Notes: generated from the letters alone by a model not told the origin. DNA of 64,000 nt from an uncultured Stenotrophomonas sp. (GCF_945952405.1 NZ_CAMFIA010000020.1:1-64000), one strand, 5' to 3'. Numbered from the stretch's first letter, positions 8,056 through 17,138 are shown. Translations and numbers: made by a program.

Positions 8056-9258
8056 ATGCCTGATGCCCTGATGTCCCTGTTGACGGGTGGTGTGCTCGGC
8101 CTGGGATGGTGGGCCATGCTGGGGGTGCTGCTGGTCTTCACCCAGCTCACCATTTTCTCGGTGACCCTGTACCTGCACCGCAGCCAGGCCCACCGCGGGG
8201 TCGATTTCCACCCGGCGCTGGGCCACGTGTTCCGCTTCTGGCTATGGCTGACCACCTCGATGATCACCCGTGAGTGGGTGGCCATCCATCGCAAGCACCA
8301 CGCCAAGGTGGAAACCGAGGACGATCCGCACAGCCCGGTCACCCGTGGCATCGGCACGGTGTTCTGGCATGGCGTGGAGCTGTACCGCGAAGCGCGCGGC
8401 ATGCGCGCGGACATCGAACAGTACGGGCGCGGCACCCCGGACGATGCGATCGAGCGCCGCCTGTACACCCCGCATGCCACGCTGGGCCCGGTGCTGCTGC
8501 TGGCGATCAACAGCGTGCTGTTCGGCCTGCCCGGCGTGGCCCTGTGGGCGATCCAGATGGCATGGATCCCGTTCTGGGCGGCCGGCGTGGTCAATGGCCT
8601 GGGCCACTGGTGGGGCTACCGCAACTACGAATCGGCCGATACCTCCACCAACCTGACGCCGTGGGGGTTCTGGATCGGCGGTGAGGAACTGCACAACAAC
8701 CACCACGCTTTCCCCAGTTCGGCACGCTTCGCGATGCGGCGCTGGGAGTTCGACATCGGCTGGAGCGCGATCCGCCTGCTGCAGGCACTGCGCCTGGCCA
8801 AGGTGCTGCGGGTGGCACCGGCGATGGACGTGCGCCCGAACATTGCCGTGCCCGATGCCGAGACCCTGAAGGCGTTGCTGTCGCACCGGTTCCAGGCGAT
8901 GACCGACTACCAGCGCAATGTGTTCATGCCGGCCCTGCGCGAGGAGGCGGCACACGCCGGGGCCAAGCTGCGCCGGCTGCTGCCGCGCCGGCTGCGCCGT
9001 GGCCTGGTCAACGACGGCCGCTGGCTGAAGCCGGACAGCCGCGCCCAGCTCAGCGAATGGGTGGCGCAACGCCCACGCATCCGCACCCTGGTCGAGTACC
9101 GCGGGCGGTTGGCCGCGTTGCTGGAAGCGCGCGGCCATGATGCCGCCGAGCGCCTGCACCAGTTGCAGGCCTGGTGCCGCGAAGCCGAGGAAAGCGGCAT
9201 CGCCGCGTTGCAGGCCTATGCCGCGCGGCTGAAGGGTTACAGCCTGGTGGGCGCATGA
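8056..9258 (+). CDS. membrane fatty-acid desaturase (acyl-CoA/acyl-lipid delta-9 type)
   Basis: 400 aa from the ATG at 8056 (an alternative in-frame ATG lies at 8020). Hydrophobic segments near residues 10-35 and 150-190 and three histidine boxes, HRSQAH, HRKHH and HNNHH, give the di-iron site of integral-membrane desaturases. The third box lies in WIGGEELHNNHHAFP, the usual delta-9 desaturase context. It would insert a double bond into membrane acyl chains and so adjust fluidity. The C-terminal 120 residues are a charged helical tail. Its stop codon overlaps the start of the EF-hand gene (ATGA), so the two are translationally coupled. Confidence 0.9.
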   Translation: MPDALMSLLTGGVLGLGWWAMLGVLLVFTQLTIFSVTLYLHRSQAHRGVDFHPALGHVFRFWLWLTTSMITREWVAIHRKHHAKVETEDDPHSPVTRGIGTVFWHGVELYREARGMRADIEQYGRGTPDDAIERRLYTPHATLGPVLLLAINSVLFGLPGVALWAIQMAWIPFWAAGVVNGLGHWWGYRNYESADTSTNLTPWGFWIGGEELHNNHHAFPSSARFAMRRWEFDIGWSAIRLLQALRLAKVLRVAPAMDVRPNIAVPDAETLKALLSHRFQAMTDYQRNVFMPALREEAAHAGAKLRRLLPRRLRRGLVNDGRWLKPDSRAQLSEWVAQRPRIRTLVEYRGRLAALLEARGHDAAERLHQLQAWCREAEESGIAALQAYAARLKGYSLVGA

Positions 9259-9587
9259 GGGCAGGGGGCTGGTGCCTGCTGGCCGTGTTGCTTCCGGGCG
9301 CGGTACTGGCCCAGGTGACCGATACCGCCAGCTACCTGCAGCGGATGGACCGCGATGGCGATGGCAAGGTCAGTGAGGCCGAGTACGTGCAGTGGATGCT
9401 GTACGCCTTCGACCGCATGGACCGCAACGGTGATGGCGTGCTGAGCGCCGATGAGCTGCCCGGTGGCAAGGGCAGGGCGATCAGCCGCGAGCAGCAGCGG
9501 CAGGTGATCGTGCAGCGCTTCCACAGGCAGGATGCCAACGCCGACGGCTTCCTGGATGCCCGCGAGCTGGCCGCGCCGCCACGCTGA
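9255..9587 (+). CDS. small secreted EF-hand calcium-binding protein
   Basis: 110 aa, starting in the ATGA overlap with the desaturase stop. A signal peptide (LLAVLLPGAVLAQ) is followed by three EF-hand loops: DRDGDGKVSEAE, DRNGDGVLSADE and DANADGFLDARE. All have acidic or asparagine residues at positions 1, 3 and 5 and glutamate at 12. It probably binds calcium in the periplasm; the partner is unknown. Co-transcription with a desaturase suggests an envelope role, but that is inference. Confidence 0.85.
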   Translation: MRAGGWCLLAVLLPGAVLAQVTDTASYLQRMDRDGDGKVSEAEYVQWMLYAFDRMDRNGDGVLSADELPGGKGRAISREQQRQVIVQRFHRQDANADGFLDARELAAPPR

Positions 9588-9606
9588 GCGGGCGTAGAAT
9601 CGGCGC

Positions 9607-10419
9607 ATGCCTGAACTGCCCGAAGTTGAAACCACCCGTCGCGGCCTGGCGCCGCACCTGCAGGGACGCCGCGTGCACGGCGTGATCCTGCGCCGCGCCG
9701 ACCTGCGCTGGCCGATTCCGCCGGAAGTGGCCGAGCTGCTGCCGGGGCAACGCATCGAGGACATCCGCCGGCGGGCCAAGTACCTGCTGCTGGATACCGC
9801 CATCGGCAGCGCAGTGCTGCACCTGGGCATGTCTGGCAGCCTGCGCGTGCTGCCCGGTGATACCCCGCTGCGCGCCCACGATCATGTGGACATCAGCCTG
9901 GACAACGGCCGCCTGCTGCGCTTCAACGATCCACGCCGCTTCGGCAGCCTGCTCTGGCAGCCGGCCGGCGAGATCCATCCGCTGCTGCAGGGGCTGGGCC
10001 CGGAGCCGCTGGATGCGGCCTTCGACGGCGACTACCTGTTTGCGCGCAGCCGTGGCCGCAGCGCGCCGGTGAAGACCTTCCTGATGGACCAGGCGGTGGT
10101 GGTGGGGGTGGGCAACATCTACGCCGCCGAGAGCCTGTTCAAGGCCGGCATCAGCCCATTGCGCGAAGCGGGGAAAATCTCGCGCGAGCGCTACCAGCGG
10201 CTGGCCGATGCAGTGAAGGAGATCCTCGGTTATGCGATCACCCGGGGCGGCACCACCCTGCGCGATTTCATCAGCCCGGACGGCGCGCCGGGCTACTTCG
10301 AGCAGGAGCTGCTGGTCTACGGCCGCGACGGCCTGCCCTGCCCGAATTGTGGGCGTGCCTTGAAGCACGCCACCATCGGCCAGCGCGCCAGCGTCTGGTG
10401 CAGCCACTGCCAGCGCTGA
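9607..10419 (+). CDS. mutM: formamidopyrimidine-DNA glycosylase (Fpg/MutM)
   Basis: 270 aa, the normal family length. It starts [13 protein letters not shown], where Pro2 is the Schiff-base nucleophile and Glu3 is catalytic. A conserved lysine sits in [10 protein letters not shown]. The C-terminus is a zinc finger, CPNC...CSHC. The enzyme removes 8-oxoguanine and other oxidised purines from DNA and nicks the abasic site. It begins 19 nt after the EF-hand gene and could be read from the same transcript, though the functions are unrelated. Confidence 0.97.
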   Translation: MPELPEVETTRRGLAPHLQGRRVHGVILRRADLRWPIPPEVAELLPGQRIEDIRRRAKYLLLDTAIGSAVLHLGMSGSLRVLPGDTPLRAHDHVDISLDNGRLLRFNDPRRFGSLLWQPAGEIHPLLQGLGPEPLDAAFDGDYLFARSRGRSAPVKTFLMDQAVVVGVGNIYAAESLFKAGISPLREAGKISRERYQRLADAVKEILGYAITRGGTTLRDFISPDGAPGYFEQELLVYGRDGLPCPNCGRALKHATIGQRASVWCSHCQR

Positions 10420-10441
10420 GGCGGGCGGCCAGCGGCAGCTG

Positions 10442-10471
10442 AACGGGCAGGGGGCGTCTCCGCTGCCCGTT
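10442..10471 (+). terminator. hairpin between mutM and opgD
   Basis: A 9-bp perfect stem (AACGGGCAG, 10442-10450, with CTGCCCGTT, 10463-10471) with a 12-nt loop, 22 nt after the mutM stop, followed by AACGTTTGT. Confidence 0.55.
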
Positions 10472-10524
10472 AACGTTTGTCTGCCTATGATGGCCGACCT
10501 TCCCACTGTGCCCGACGCGCCTGC

Positions 10525-12129
10525 ATGCAACGACGCGACTTCATCCGCAATGCCTCCCTCGCCCTGGCTGCGTTCGGCCTGCCGTCCCTGCCCGCCTGCG
10601 CGGCCAGCAAGAGCGGCCAGATGGGCCTGCGCCGCCTCGGCCAGCCGCAGCCGTTCGACTTCGCCACGTTGAAGGGCCAGGCGCGCGCGCTGGCACAGGC
10701 GCCCTACAAGAGCCACAAGCGGGTACTGCCGGGCCGCCTGGAAGGACTGGACTGGGACCAGTACCAGTCGATCGGCTACCGCCAGGACCACGCGTTGTGG
10801 GCGGACCAGCCGGGCAGGTTCCAGGCCAAGTTCTTCCATCTGGGCCTGTACTTCCATTCGCCGGTGCGCATGTTCGACGTGGTCGATGGCAAGGCGCAGG
10901 AACTGGCCTATGACGGTGCCGCGTTCAACTACGGCAAGAGCGGCATCAAGGACGGCGAGCTGCCGGCCGATCTGGGCTTTGCCGGGTTCCGCCTGAACAC
11001 CCGCAAGGACACCGATCGCGACTTCGCCGCGTTCCTCGGCGCCAGCTACTTCCGCGCGGTCGGCAAGGAAGGCCAGTACGGCCAGTCCGCGCGTGGCCTG
11101 GCGATCGACACCGGCATGGGCAAGCCGGAGGAATTCCCGGACTTCATCGCCTACTACCTGGAACAGCCGTCGGCCGATTCGGAGACGATCGTGGTCTATG
11201 GCCTGCTGGATTCGCCCAGCGTGGCCGGCGCCTACCGCTTCGCCATCACCAACGGCGATGTGCTGCTGATGGACATCGACAGTGCGCTGTACCCGCGCAA
11301 GGCGATCGAGCGGCTGGGCATCGCGCCGTGCACCAGCATGTACCAGGTGGGCGAGAACGACCGCCGCATGGGCTGGGACTGGCGGCCGGAGATCCACGAC
11401 ACCGATGGCCTGTCGCTGTGGACCGGTGCCGGCGAGTGGATCTGGCGGCCGCTGCTGAACCCGCGCAACCTGCGCTTCAACATGTTCGTGGACCGCAACC
11501 CGCGGGGCTTCGGCCTGCTGCAGCGCGACCGCAACTTCGACCACTACCAGGATGATGGCGTGTTCTACGAGAAGCGCCCGTGCCTGTGGGTGGAGCCGAA
11601 GGGCGAATGGGGCGAAGGCTCGGTGCAGCTGGTGGAGATTCCCACCGTGGACGAGACCTTCGACAACATCGTGGCGTTCTGGAACCCGAAGGAAAAGCCG
11701 CAGCCGGGCCAGGAGCTGCTGGTCGGCTACCGCCTGTACTGGGGCGCCGAACCGCCGGCACGGCCGCCGCTGGCGCACTGCGTGGCCAGCCGCACCGGCC
11801 TGGGCGGCGTGGTCGGCAAGAAGCGCGAGTACTTCAGCTGGCGCTTCGCGGTGGACTTCGAAGGTGGCGAGCTGGCCAAGTTGATCGACAAGGCCGAGGT
11901 CGAGGCAGTGGTGGAAGCCAGCCGCGGCCGGGTCGAGATCGTGTCGGCGCGCCCGCTGCGCGAGATCAATGGCTACCGCGCGATGTTCGACCTGGTGCCG
12001 CCGGAAGGCAGTACCGAGCAGATCGACATCCGCCTGTTCCTGCGCAGTGGTGGCAAGACCCTCACCGAGACCTGGCTGTACCAGTACACGCCGCCGCCGG
12101 CCGGCGCGCCGGAGCGCACGCTGTACTGA
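10525..12129 (+). CDS. opgD: periplasmic glucan biosynthesis protein OpgD (MdoD)
   Basis: 534 aa from the ATG at 10525. The start MQRRDFIRNASLALAAFGL is a twin-arginine signal, as in known OpgD proteins, and the rest is the two-domain OpgG/OpgD beta-sandwich protein (for example GLYFHSPVRMFDVVDG, NPRGFGLLQRDR, WVEPKGEWGEG). OpgD acts in the periplasm on the glucose backbone of osmoregulated periplasmic glucans. No opgH or opgG is nearby, so it is a detached locus. An earlier in-frame ATG at 10477 would displace the Tat motif and is rejected. Confidence 0.93.
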   Translation: MQRRDFIRNASLALAAFGLPSLPACAASKSGQMGLRRLGQPQPFDFATLKGQARALAQAPYKSHKRVLPGRLEGLDWDQYQSIGYRQDHALWADQPGRFQAKFFHLGLYFHSPVRMFDVVDGKAQELAYDGAAFNYGKSGIKDGELPADLGFAGFRLNTRKDTDRDFAAFLGASYFRAVGKEGQYGQSARGLAIDTGMGKPEEFPDFIAYYLEQPSADSETIVVYGLLDSPSVAGAYRFAITNGDVLLMDIDSALYPRKAIERLGIAPCTSMYQVGENDRRMGWDWRPEIHDTDGLSLWTGAGEWIWRPLLNPRNLRFNMFVDRNPRGFGLLQRDRNFDHYQDDGVFYEKRPCLWVEPKGEWGEGSVQLVEIPTVDETFDNIVAFWNPKEKPQPGQELLVGYRLYWGAEPPARPPLAHCVASRTGLGGVVGKKREYFSWRFAVDFEGGELAKLIDKAEVEAVVEASRGRVEIVSARPLREINGYRAMFDLVPPEGSTEQIDIRLFLRSGGKTLTETWLYQYTPPPAGAPERTLY

Positions 12130-12139
12130 CAGGGGCATG

Positions 12140-12177
12140 GGGTCGGATCCGTTTTCGTGGAAGAACGGATCTGACCC
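12140..12177. repeat. GGGGTCAGA-type inverted repeat, copy 2
   Basis: The arms GGGTCGGATCCGTT and AACGGATCTGACCC flank a short loop. One arm reads GGTCGGATCC and the other GGATCTGACC, a single mismatch. It sits 11 nt after the opgD stop and probably acts as a terminator. Confidence 0.75.
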
Positions 12178-12191
12178 GCACGCAACCGGCA

Positions 12192-12255
12192 GTAGATCCA
12201 CGCCATGCGTGGATGCTCTTCGAGGGAGATTCATCCACGCATGGCGTGGATCTAC
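12192..12255. repeat. pair of GTAGATCCACGC SMAG/REP palindromes in inverted orientation
   Basis: Two palindromes (12192-12214, GTAG-ATCCACGC-CAT-GCGTGGAT, and 12233-12255, its exact inverse) face each other across an 18-nt spacer. GTAG heads point outward. Another copy of this subtype is at 49547-49569. Confidence 0.85.
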
Positions 12256-12269
12256 TGGGAAAGCCTCCC

Positions 12270-12890
12270 TTACAGTGGCAGCGGTGCCTGCATCGGCTCG
12301 ATGCGGCCTTCACCGCGGGTGATCTTCTTGAACTCCGCGCGGCTGACCGAGACGTAGCGGTCGTTGCCTCCGATCTCGACCTGCGGGCCGTCCTGTACCG
12401 CGTGGCCATGCTCGTCCACGCGCACCGTCATGGTCGCCTTCTTGCCGCTGTGGCAGATGGTCTTGATCTCCTGCATCTCGTCGGCCCAGGCCAGCAGGTA
12501 CTGGCTGCCTTCGAACAGCTCGCCGCGGAAATCGGTGCGCAGGCCGTAGCACAGCACCGGAATGCGCAGCTGGTCGACCACTTCGCTGAGCTGCCAGACC
12601 TGGGCACGGCTCAGGAACTGGGCTTCGTCCACCAGCACGCAGCCCATTGGCCCGTTCGTTGCCAGGTCGTGCTCGACCCAGCGCTGCAGGTCGGTATCGC
12701 GATCGAACGCCATGCCGTCGGCGCGCAGGCCGATGCGGGACGCGACCGTGCCGGCGCCGGCACGGTCGTCCAGGCGCGGCGTCAGGATCGCCACCCGCAT
12801 GCCGCGTTCGCGGTAGTTGTGCGCGCTCTGCAGCAGGGTGGTGGTCTTGCCGGCGTTCATCGCCGAGTAGTAGAAGTAGAGCTTGGCCAT
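12270..12890 (-). CDS. tdk: thymidine kinase (type II)
   Basis: 206 aa, the normal length. P-loop [10 protein letters not shown], a [11 protein letters not shown] Walker B-like stretch and a lasso region ([10 protein letters not shown]...[14 protein letters not shown]) identify bacterial/TK1-type thymidine kinase, which phosphorylates thymidine for dNTP salvage. The usual zinc site needs two CXXC/CXXH pairs; here only one cysteine remains (TICHSGKKA) and the C-terminal pair is replaced by VSRAE, so the zinc site appears lost. The enzyme is otherwise complete. It is convergent with opgD and sits 9 nt downstream of the Sel1-like gene on the same strand. Confidence 0.93.
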   Translation of the reverse strand: MAKLYFYYSAMNAGKTTTLLQSAHNYRERGMRVAILTPRLDDRAGAGTVASRIGLRADGMAFDRDTDLQRWVEHDLATNGPMGCVLVDEAQFLSRAQVWQLSEVVDQLRIPVLCYGLRTDFRGELFEGSQYLLAWADEMQEIKTICHSGKKATMTVRVDEHGHAVQDGPQVEIGGNDRYVSVSRAEFKKITRGEGRIEPMQAPLPL

Positions 12891-12899
12891 CGGCCAATT

Positions 12900-13628
12900 C
12901 TAGTCGCCCACCGCCTTGCCGTCGCGGACCGTGCCCGGCGCGCCGACCTCGACGCTGGGCGTCAGCGCCGGCCGCCAGTAGTTGTCCTGCAGGCACCAGT
13001 AGTCGGCGGCCTTCCAGTAGTCGTTGTCGTAGGCGATGCTGCCCGGGGTGACGATGCCCTGCTCGTTGCCGCGGCGCTGCACGACCACCAGGCCGGAGCT
13101 TACGTAGCCGACGCGGCTGCCGGTGATCTGCTGGCGCCCCTCGCCGAGGGCCCGCTCCATGCGGGGCTTGGCCACGCGGTCGCCATAATCGGCGTACACC
13201 TGCTGGCCGCGCTCGATCGCCTGCGCCTGCTGCTGCGGGTCCAGGCGTGCCCAGTAATGCTCCCGCAGCACCAGGAAGTCGTGGTACATGCGCTCGGCGG
13301 CCAGGTCCATCCAGATGTAGGCCATCACCGGGTCGGCCGGGGTCCCCGCGCCGTCCTGGTACAACCGCGCCACCATGGCCTGGGAGAACTTGTCGGCGTA
13401 GCGCGCCGAACGCTTGTAGTAGTCCAGCGCCTTGGCCGGCTTCCCGTCCCGTTCGGCGCGCTGGGCCATGCTGCGCCAGAACAGGTCGGGGTGGGCATCG
13501 AAGAAGCCCCCGGTCAGCACGGTGGGCGGGATCCGGCGCGGCGCCTCCACCGGGCAGTTCGCCGCTGCGACGGCCGTGGCCATCGACAGGCCCAACAGCA
13601 GGCAGTGTGGCGCGTATTTCGCTTTCAT
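12900..13628 (-). CDS. secreted Sel1-like repeat protein, paralogue A
   Basis: 242 aa with a signal peptide (LLLGLSMATAVAAA). Residues of about 45-120 contain Sel1-like/TPR-type helical units (AKALDYYKRSARYADKFSQAMVARLYQDGAG, then PADPVMAYIWMDLAAER). The C-terminal part is tryptophan- and tyrosine-rich with a paired-cysteine pattern (YWCLQDNYW). No catalytic motif is visible. It is clearly paralogous to the next gene upstream (13668-14396), same length and motif order. Function unknown; Sel1-like proteins often mediate protein-protein contact in the envelope. Confidence 0.75.
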   Translation of the reverse strand: MKAKYAPHCLLLGLSMATAVAAANCPVEAPRRIPPTVLTGGFFDAHPDLFWRSMAQRAERDGKPAKALDYYKRSARYADKFSQAMVARLYQDGAGTPADPVMAYIWMDLAAERMYHDFLVLREHYWARLDPQQQAQAIERGQQVYADYGDRVAKPRMERALGEGRQQITGSRVGYVSSGLVVVQRRGNEQGIVTPGSIAYDNDYWKAADYWCLQDNYWRPALTPSVEVGAPGTVRDGKAVGD

Positions 13629-13667
13629 GTGATCGCCCTCCTGGCAATGACGATGGAAAAACGAAGG

Positions 13668-14396
13668 TCAGGGCTGCGGATCCTCGACGGGACCGAGCGG
13701 GCCGACCTCGACACGGCGGCCGCGGTGTTCCTGCTGCCAGATCTGGTCCTGCATGCACCAGTACGCCGCGGGATTCCAGTAGGCATCGCGGTAATAGTCG
13801 TCGCCACGGGTCGGCCAGCCTGCTTCCGGGCCATCGGACAGTTCCACGTGCAGCATCGAGCTGACCCAGCCGGTTCGGCTTCCGGTCATGCGGCTGCGTT
13901 CGACCCGCATGGCGGCTTCCATGCGCGGTTTGGCCGTTGCATCGCCATAGGTCGCGTACAGCGCCGGGCCTTCGGCCAGCACCCGTTGCTGCTGCGTGGC
14001 GTCCAGGCGGTTCCAGTAGCGTTCGCGTTCCAGCAGCAGGTCGCGGTAGCCGCGCTCGGCGGCCAGGTCCATCCAGATGTAGGCCAGCACCGGATCGGCG
14101 CCGGTACCGACGCCCTCCTGGTACATGCGCGCGACCAGTGACTGCGACACCTTGTCGGCATGGGCGGCCGCGCGCTTGAAGCGCAGCAGCGCGTGATCGG
14201 GCCGGCCCTGGCGCCAGGACTGCAGGCCCAGTTCGCGCCAGTGCAGGTCCGGATGGGCCTGCAGGAAGCCCTGGGTCATCAGGGCCGGGCGCAGCGCAGC
14301 GCCGCGATCGGGCGCGCAGCCGGCGCCGTAGGCGGCCGGTGCGGCCAGCAGCAACAGCAGGGGGCCCAGCAGGGCGGGAGAGACGGTCGGGCGCAT
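13668..14396 (-). CDS. secreted Sel1-like repeat protein, paralogue B
   Basis: 242 aa from the ATG at 14396, with signal peptide LLGPLLLLLAAPAAYGA. It has the same plan as its neighbour at 12900: FLQAHPDLHWRELG / FFDAHPDLFWRSMA, DPVLAYIWMDLAAERGY / DPVMAYIWMDLAAERMY, TAKPRMEAAMR / VAKPRMERALG and a final YWCMQDQIW / YWCLQDNYW. The two are tandem duplicates 39 nt apart that have since diverged strongly. Longer in-frame extension upstream runs antisense into rep and is rejected. Function unknown. Confidence 0.75.
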   Translation of the reverse strand: MRPTVSPALLGPLLLLLAAPAAYGAGCAPDRGAALRPALMTQGFLQAHPDLHWRELGLQSWRQGRPDHALLRFKRAAAHADKVSQSLVARMYQEGVGTGADPVLAYIWMDLAAERGYRDLLLERERYWNRLDATQQQRVLAEGPALYATYGDATAKPRMEAAMRVERSRMTGSRTGWVSSMLHVELSDGPEAGWPTRGDDYYRDAYWNPAAYWCMQDQIWQQEHRGRRVEVGPLGPVEDPQP

Positions 14397-14495
14397 CCAC
14401 CAGGCTCCTATGCTCCGGTGGCGAATCAATAGCTTAGGAACGGTGGGCGCGCAAGTCAGGTCCGTCACCCGTGGCCCCGCTACAATCCCCATCCC

Positions 14496-16472
14496 ATGCA
14501 CGGTCTCAATCCCCCCCAAGCTGCCGCCGTCCTGCACATCGAAGGTCCGCTGCTGGTGCTCGCCGGCGCGGGCAGTGGCAAGACGCGCGTGATCGTGGAG
14601 AAGATCGCCCACCTGATCGGCAGTGGCCGCTATCCGGCACGCCGCATCGCCGCGATCACCTTCACCAACAAGTCGGCCAAGGAAATGCGTGAGCGCGTGG
14701 CCAAGCGCCTGCGCGAGCAGGATGCCGACGAGGTGACGATCTGCACCTTCCATGCGCTGGGCCTGAAGTTCCTGCAGATCGAGCATGCCGCCGTGGGCCT
14801 GAAGCGTGGCTTCTCGATCTTCGATGCCGACGATGCCGCCGCGCAGATCAAGGACCTGATGTACGGGGCCAAGCCCGATGACATCGAGGACATGAAGAAC
14901 CTGGTGTCGCGCGCGAAGAACGCCGGCCTGTCGCCCGAGCAGGCGATGGCCGCCGCGCGCAGCAACCGCGAGAAGGAAGCGGCCAGTGTCTACGAGCGCT
15001 ACCAGCTGCGTCTGACCGCGTTCAACGCGGTCGACTTCGACGACCTGATCCGCCTGCCGGTGCAGATCCTGGAAGAGAACCCGGAGATCGCGCTGGCCTG
15101 GCGCGAGCGCATCGGCTACCTGCTGGTGGACGAATGCCAGGACACCAACGACGCGCAGTATCGCCTGCTCAAGCAGCTGGCCGGCGAGAAGGGCAACTTC
15201 ACCTGCGTGGGCGACGATGACCAGTCGATCTACGCCTGGCGCGGCGCCAACCCGGAAAACCTGCAGCAGATGGGGCGCGATTACCCCAAGCTGGAGATCA
15301 TCAAGCTGGAGCAGAACTACCGTTGCTCCAACCGCGTGCTGCGCGCGGCCAACGCGCTGATCGCCAACAACCCGCACGAGCACCTGAAGAAGCTGTGGAG
15401 CGACCAGGCCGACGGCGAGCGCATCCGCGTGTGGGAATGCCGCAACAGCGAGCATGAAGCGGAAAAGGTCGCGGCCGAGATCGCCTTCGTGGCGCAGTCG
15501 CGCAACGTGCCGTGGAGTGATTTCTGCATCCTGTTCCGCGGCAATTTCCAGTCGCGTCCGCTGGAAAAGGCGATGCAGCTGTTGCGCATCCCGTACCACC
15601 TGACCGGCGGCACCATGTTCCTGGAACGCCAGGAAGTGAAGGACACGCTGGCCTGGCTGCGCCTGCTGGTGAACCCGGACGACGACACCGCGTTCATGCG
15701 TGCGGTGCAGTCGCCCAAGCGTGATGTCGGTGCCGGCACCCTGGCCAAGCTGGCCGAACTGGCGCAGGAAAAGGACATGCCGATGGCGCAGGCCGCCGAG
15801 GCGATCGGCGCCCTGCAGCAGCTGCCGCCCCGCGCCGCCAACAGCCTGGCGCGTTTCACCGACATCCTGCGCGACCTGCGTGCGCAGACCCGGCAGGTCA
15901 CCTCCGGTGACATGATCCGCAAGGTCGCCAAGGAATCCGGCCTGCTCAGCGAACTACGCCAGCAGGCCAAGGAAGAGGCCAGTTACCAGCGCCGCGCCAA
16001 CAACATCGAAGAACTGGCGCAGTGGTTCGAGGGGGGGCCGCGCGGTGCCACTGCGGCCGATCTGGCCGGCCAGCTGGCGCTGCTGTCACGCAGCGACAAG
16101 GACGAGGGCGGCAACCAGGTGCGCATGATGACCATGCATGCCTCCAAGGGCCTGGAATTCCCGTACGTGTTCATCGTCGGCTGCGAGGATGGCGTGCTGC
16201 CGCACCAGGTCAGCCTCGACGAGGGGAACCTGCAGGAAGAACGGCGCCTGCTGTACGTGGGCATCACCCGCGCCAAGATCCAGCTGTGGATGAGCTACAG
16301 CAAGCTGACCCGCAAGTTCGGTGAGCACGTGCGGCTGAAACCGAGCCGGTTCTTCGAGGAGATTCCGGCCGAGGAGATCCAGCGCGATGGCGCCGATCCG
16401 GTGGCCGATGCGGCACGCAAGAAGGAGCGGGCGTCGGCGGGTCTGGCGGCGATCGAGGCATTGTTCGATTGA
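14496..16472 (+). CDS. rep: ATP-dependent DNA helicase Rep (UvrD/Rep superfamily 1)
   Basis: 658 aa, close to E. coli Rep. Motif I is GAGSGKT; other helicase motifs include TFTNKSAKEM (Ia), LLVDECQDTN (II), VGDDDQSIYAWRGA (III), LEQNYRCS (IV), TMHASKGLEFP (V) and VGITRAK (VI). It is a 3'-5' single-strand translocase that helps replication forks pass protein obstacles and restart. It stands alone, followed by a GGGGTCAGA-type inverted repeat. Confidence 0.96.
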   Translation: MHGLNPPQAAAVLHIEGPLLVLAGAGSGKTRVIVEKIAHLIGSGRYPARRIAAITFTNKSAKEMRERVAKRLREQDADEVTICTFHALGLKFLQIEHAAVGLKRGFSIFDADDAAAQIKDLMYGAKPDDIEDMKNLVSRAKNAGLSPEQAMAAARSNREKEAASVYERYQLRLTAFNAVDFDDLIRLPVQILEENPEIALAWRERIGYLLVDECQDTNDAQYRLLKQLAGEKGNFTCVGDDDQSIYAWRGANPENLQQMGRDYPKLEIIKLEQNYRCSNRVLRAANALIANNPHEHLKKLWSDQADGERIRVWECRNSEHEAEKVAAEIAFVAQSRNVPWSDFCILFRGNFQSRPLEKAMQLLRIPYHLTGGTMFLERQEVKDTLAWLRLLVNPDDDTAFMRAVQSPKRDVGAGTLAKLAELAQEKDMPMAQAAEAIGALQQLPPRAANSLARFTDILRDLRAQTRQVTSGDMIRKVAKESGLLSELRQQAKEEASYQRRANNIEELAQWFEGGPRGATAADLAGQLALLSRSDKDEGGNQVRMMTMHASKGLEFPYVFIVGCEDGVLPHQVSLDEGNLQEERRLLYVGITRAKIQLWMSYSKLTRKFGEHVRLKPSRFFEEIPAEEIQRDGADPVADAARKKERASAGLAAIEALFD

Positions 16473-16488
16473 CCGGGGTAGCCTGATC

Positions 16489-16527
16489 GGGGTCAGAGCC
16501 CTTCGCTTCGCGAAGGGATCCGACCCC
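16489..16527. repeat. GGGGTCAGA-type inverted repeat, copy 3
   Basis: The arms GGGGTCAGAGCCCTTCGC and GCGAAGGGATCCGACCCC meet with almost no loop, 16 nt after the rep stop. It is a likely rep terminator. Confidence 0.78.
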
Positions 16528-16570
16528 AGCGCACGGCTGCACAATCGCATTTTCCATTGGAGATCCGCCG

Positions 16571-17098
16571 GTGCAACCGATCGAGAGTGAACGCCTGCGC
16601 CTGCGCGCGATCGACCCCGACCGCGATGCGGCGCAGATGCTGGCGCTGTTGAATGATCCGGGCTTCGTGCGCTTCATCGGCGATCGTGGCGTGCGTACGG
16701 AGCAGGAAGCGCGCGACTACGCCGCGGTGCGGGTGCTGCCGGCCTATGCACTGCAGGGTTACGGGATGTACGCCATCGAGCGGCGCGCCGACGGCGCCTG
16801 GCTGGGCAATGCCGGGCTGGTACGGCGCGATGGCCTGCCGGGGCCGGATATCGGCTATGCGGTACTGTCGCAATTCGCCGGGCAGGGCTATGCCGGCGAG
16901 GCGGCACGGGCGGTGTTCGTGCATGCACGAGGCGCGCTGGGCCTGCAGGATCTGTACGGCATCACCGACCTGGACAACGTAGTGTCCGGAAAGATCCTGC
17001 TCGGCCTGGGCATGCAGGCACGCGGGGTGATCCAGCTGCCGGGTGTGGACAGCCCGAGCCGGCTGTATGCCACCCCGGGTGCGGCCCCGGTGGGATAG
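16571..17098 (+). CDS. GNAT-family N-acetyltransferase (RimJ/RimL-like)
   Basis: 175 aa with a GTG start at 16571, preceded by TTGGAGATC as ribosome-binding site. It opens with IESERLRLRAID and has the acetyl-CoA loop region (SQFAGQGYAGEAARAVFVHA) and a C-terminal LQDLYGITDLDNVVSGKILLGLGM, all typical of the RimJ/RimL subgroup that acetylates protein N-termini or small amines. The substrate is unknown. The TAG stop overlaps the first bases of a REP-like palindromic region. Confidence 0.85.
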   Translation: MQPIESERLRLRAIDPDRDAAQMLALLNDPGFVRFIGDRGVRTEQEARDYAAVRVLPAYALQGYGMYAIERRADGAWLGNAGLVRRDGLPGPDIGYAVLSQFAGQGYAGEAARAVFVHARGALGLQDLYGITDLDNVVSGKILLGLGMQARGVIQLPGVDSPSRLYATPGAAPVG

Positions 17099-17138
17099 TG
17101 CCGGCCGGGAAGCCGGTGTGCCGACCAACGGTCGGCAC
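17096..17138. repeat. REP-like palindromes after the GNAT gene
   Basis: A GTAG-like head (ATAGTGCCGGCC) overlaps the stop codon. It is followed by a 9-bp perfect hairpin, GTGCCGACC/GGTCGGCAC (17118-17126 with 17130-17138), with a 3-nt loop. It lies between the convergent GNAT and yceH-type genes. Confidence 0.65.

Noticed and set aside
14397-15599. Extension of Sel1-like paralogue B upstream for 401 residues
   Set aside because: It runs antisense through rep and removes the signal peptide from the N-terminus.
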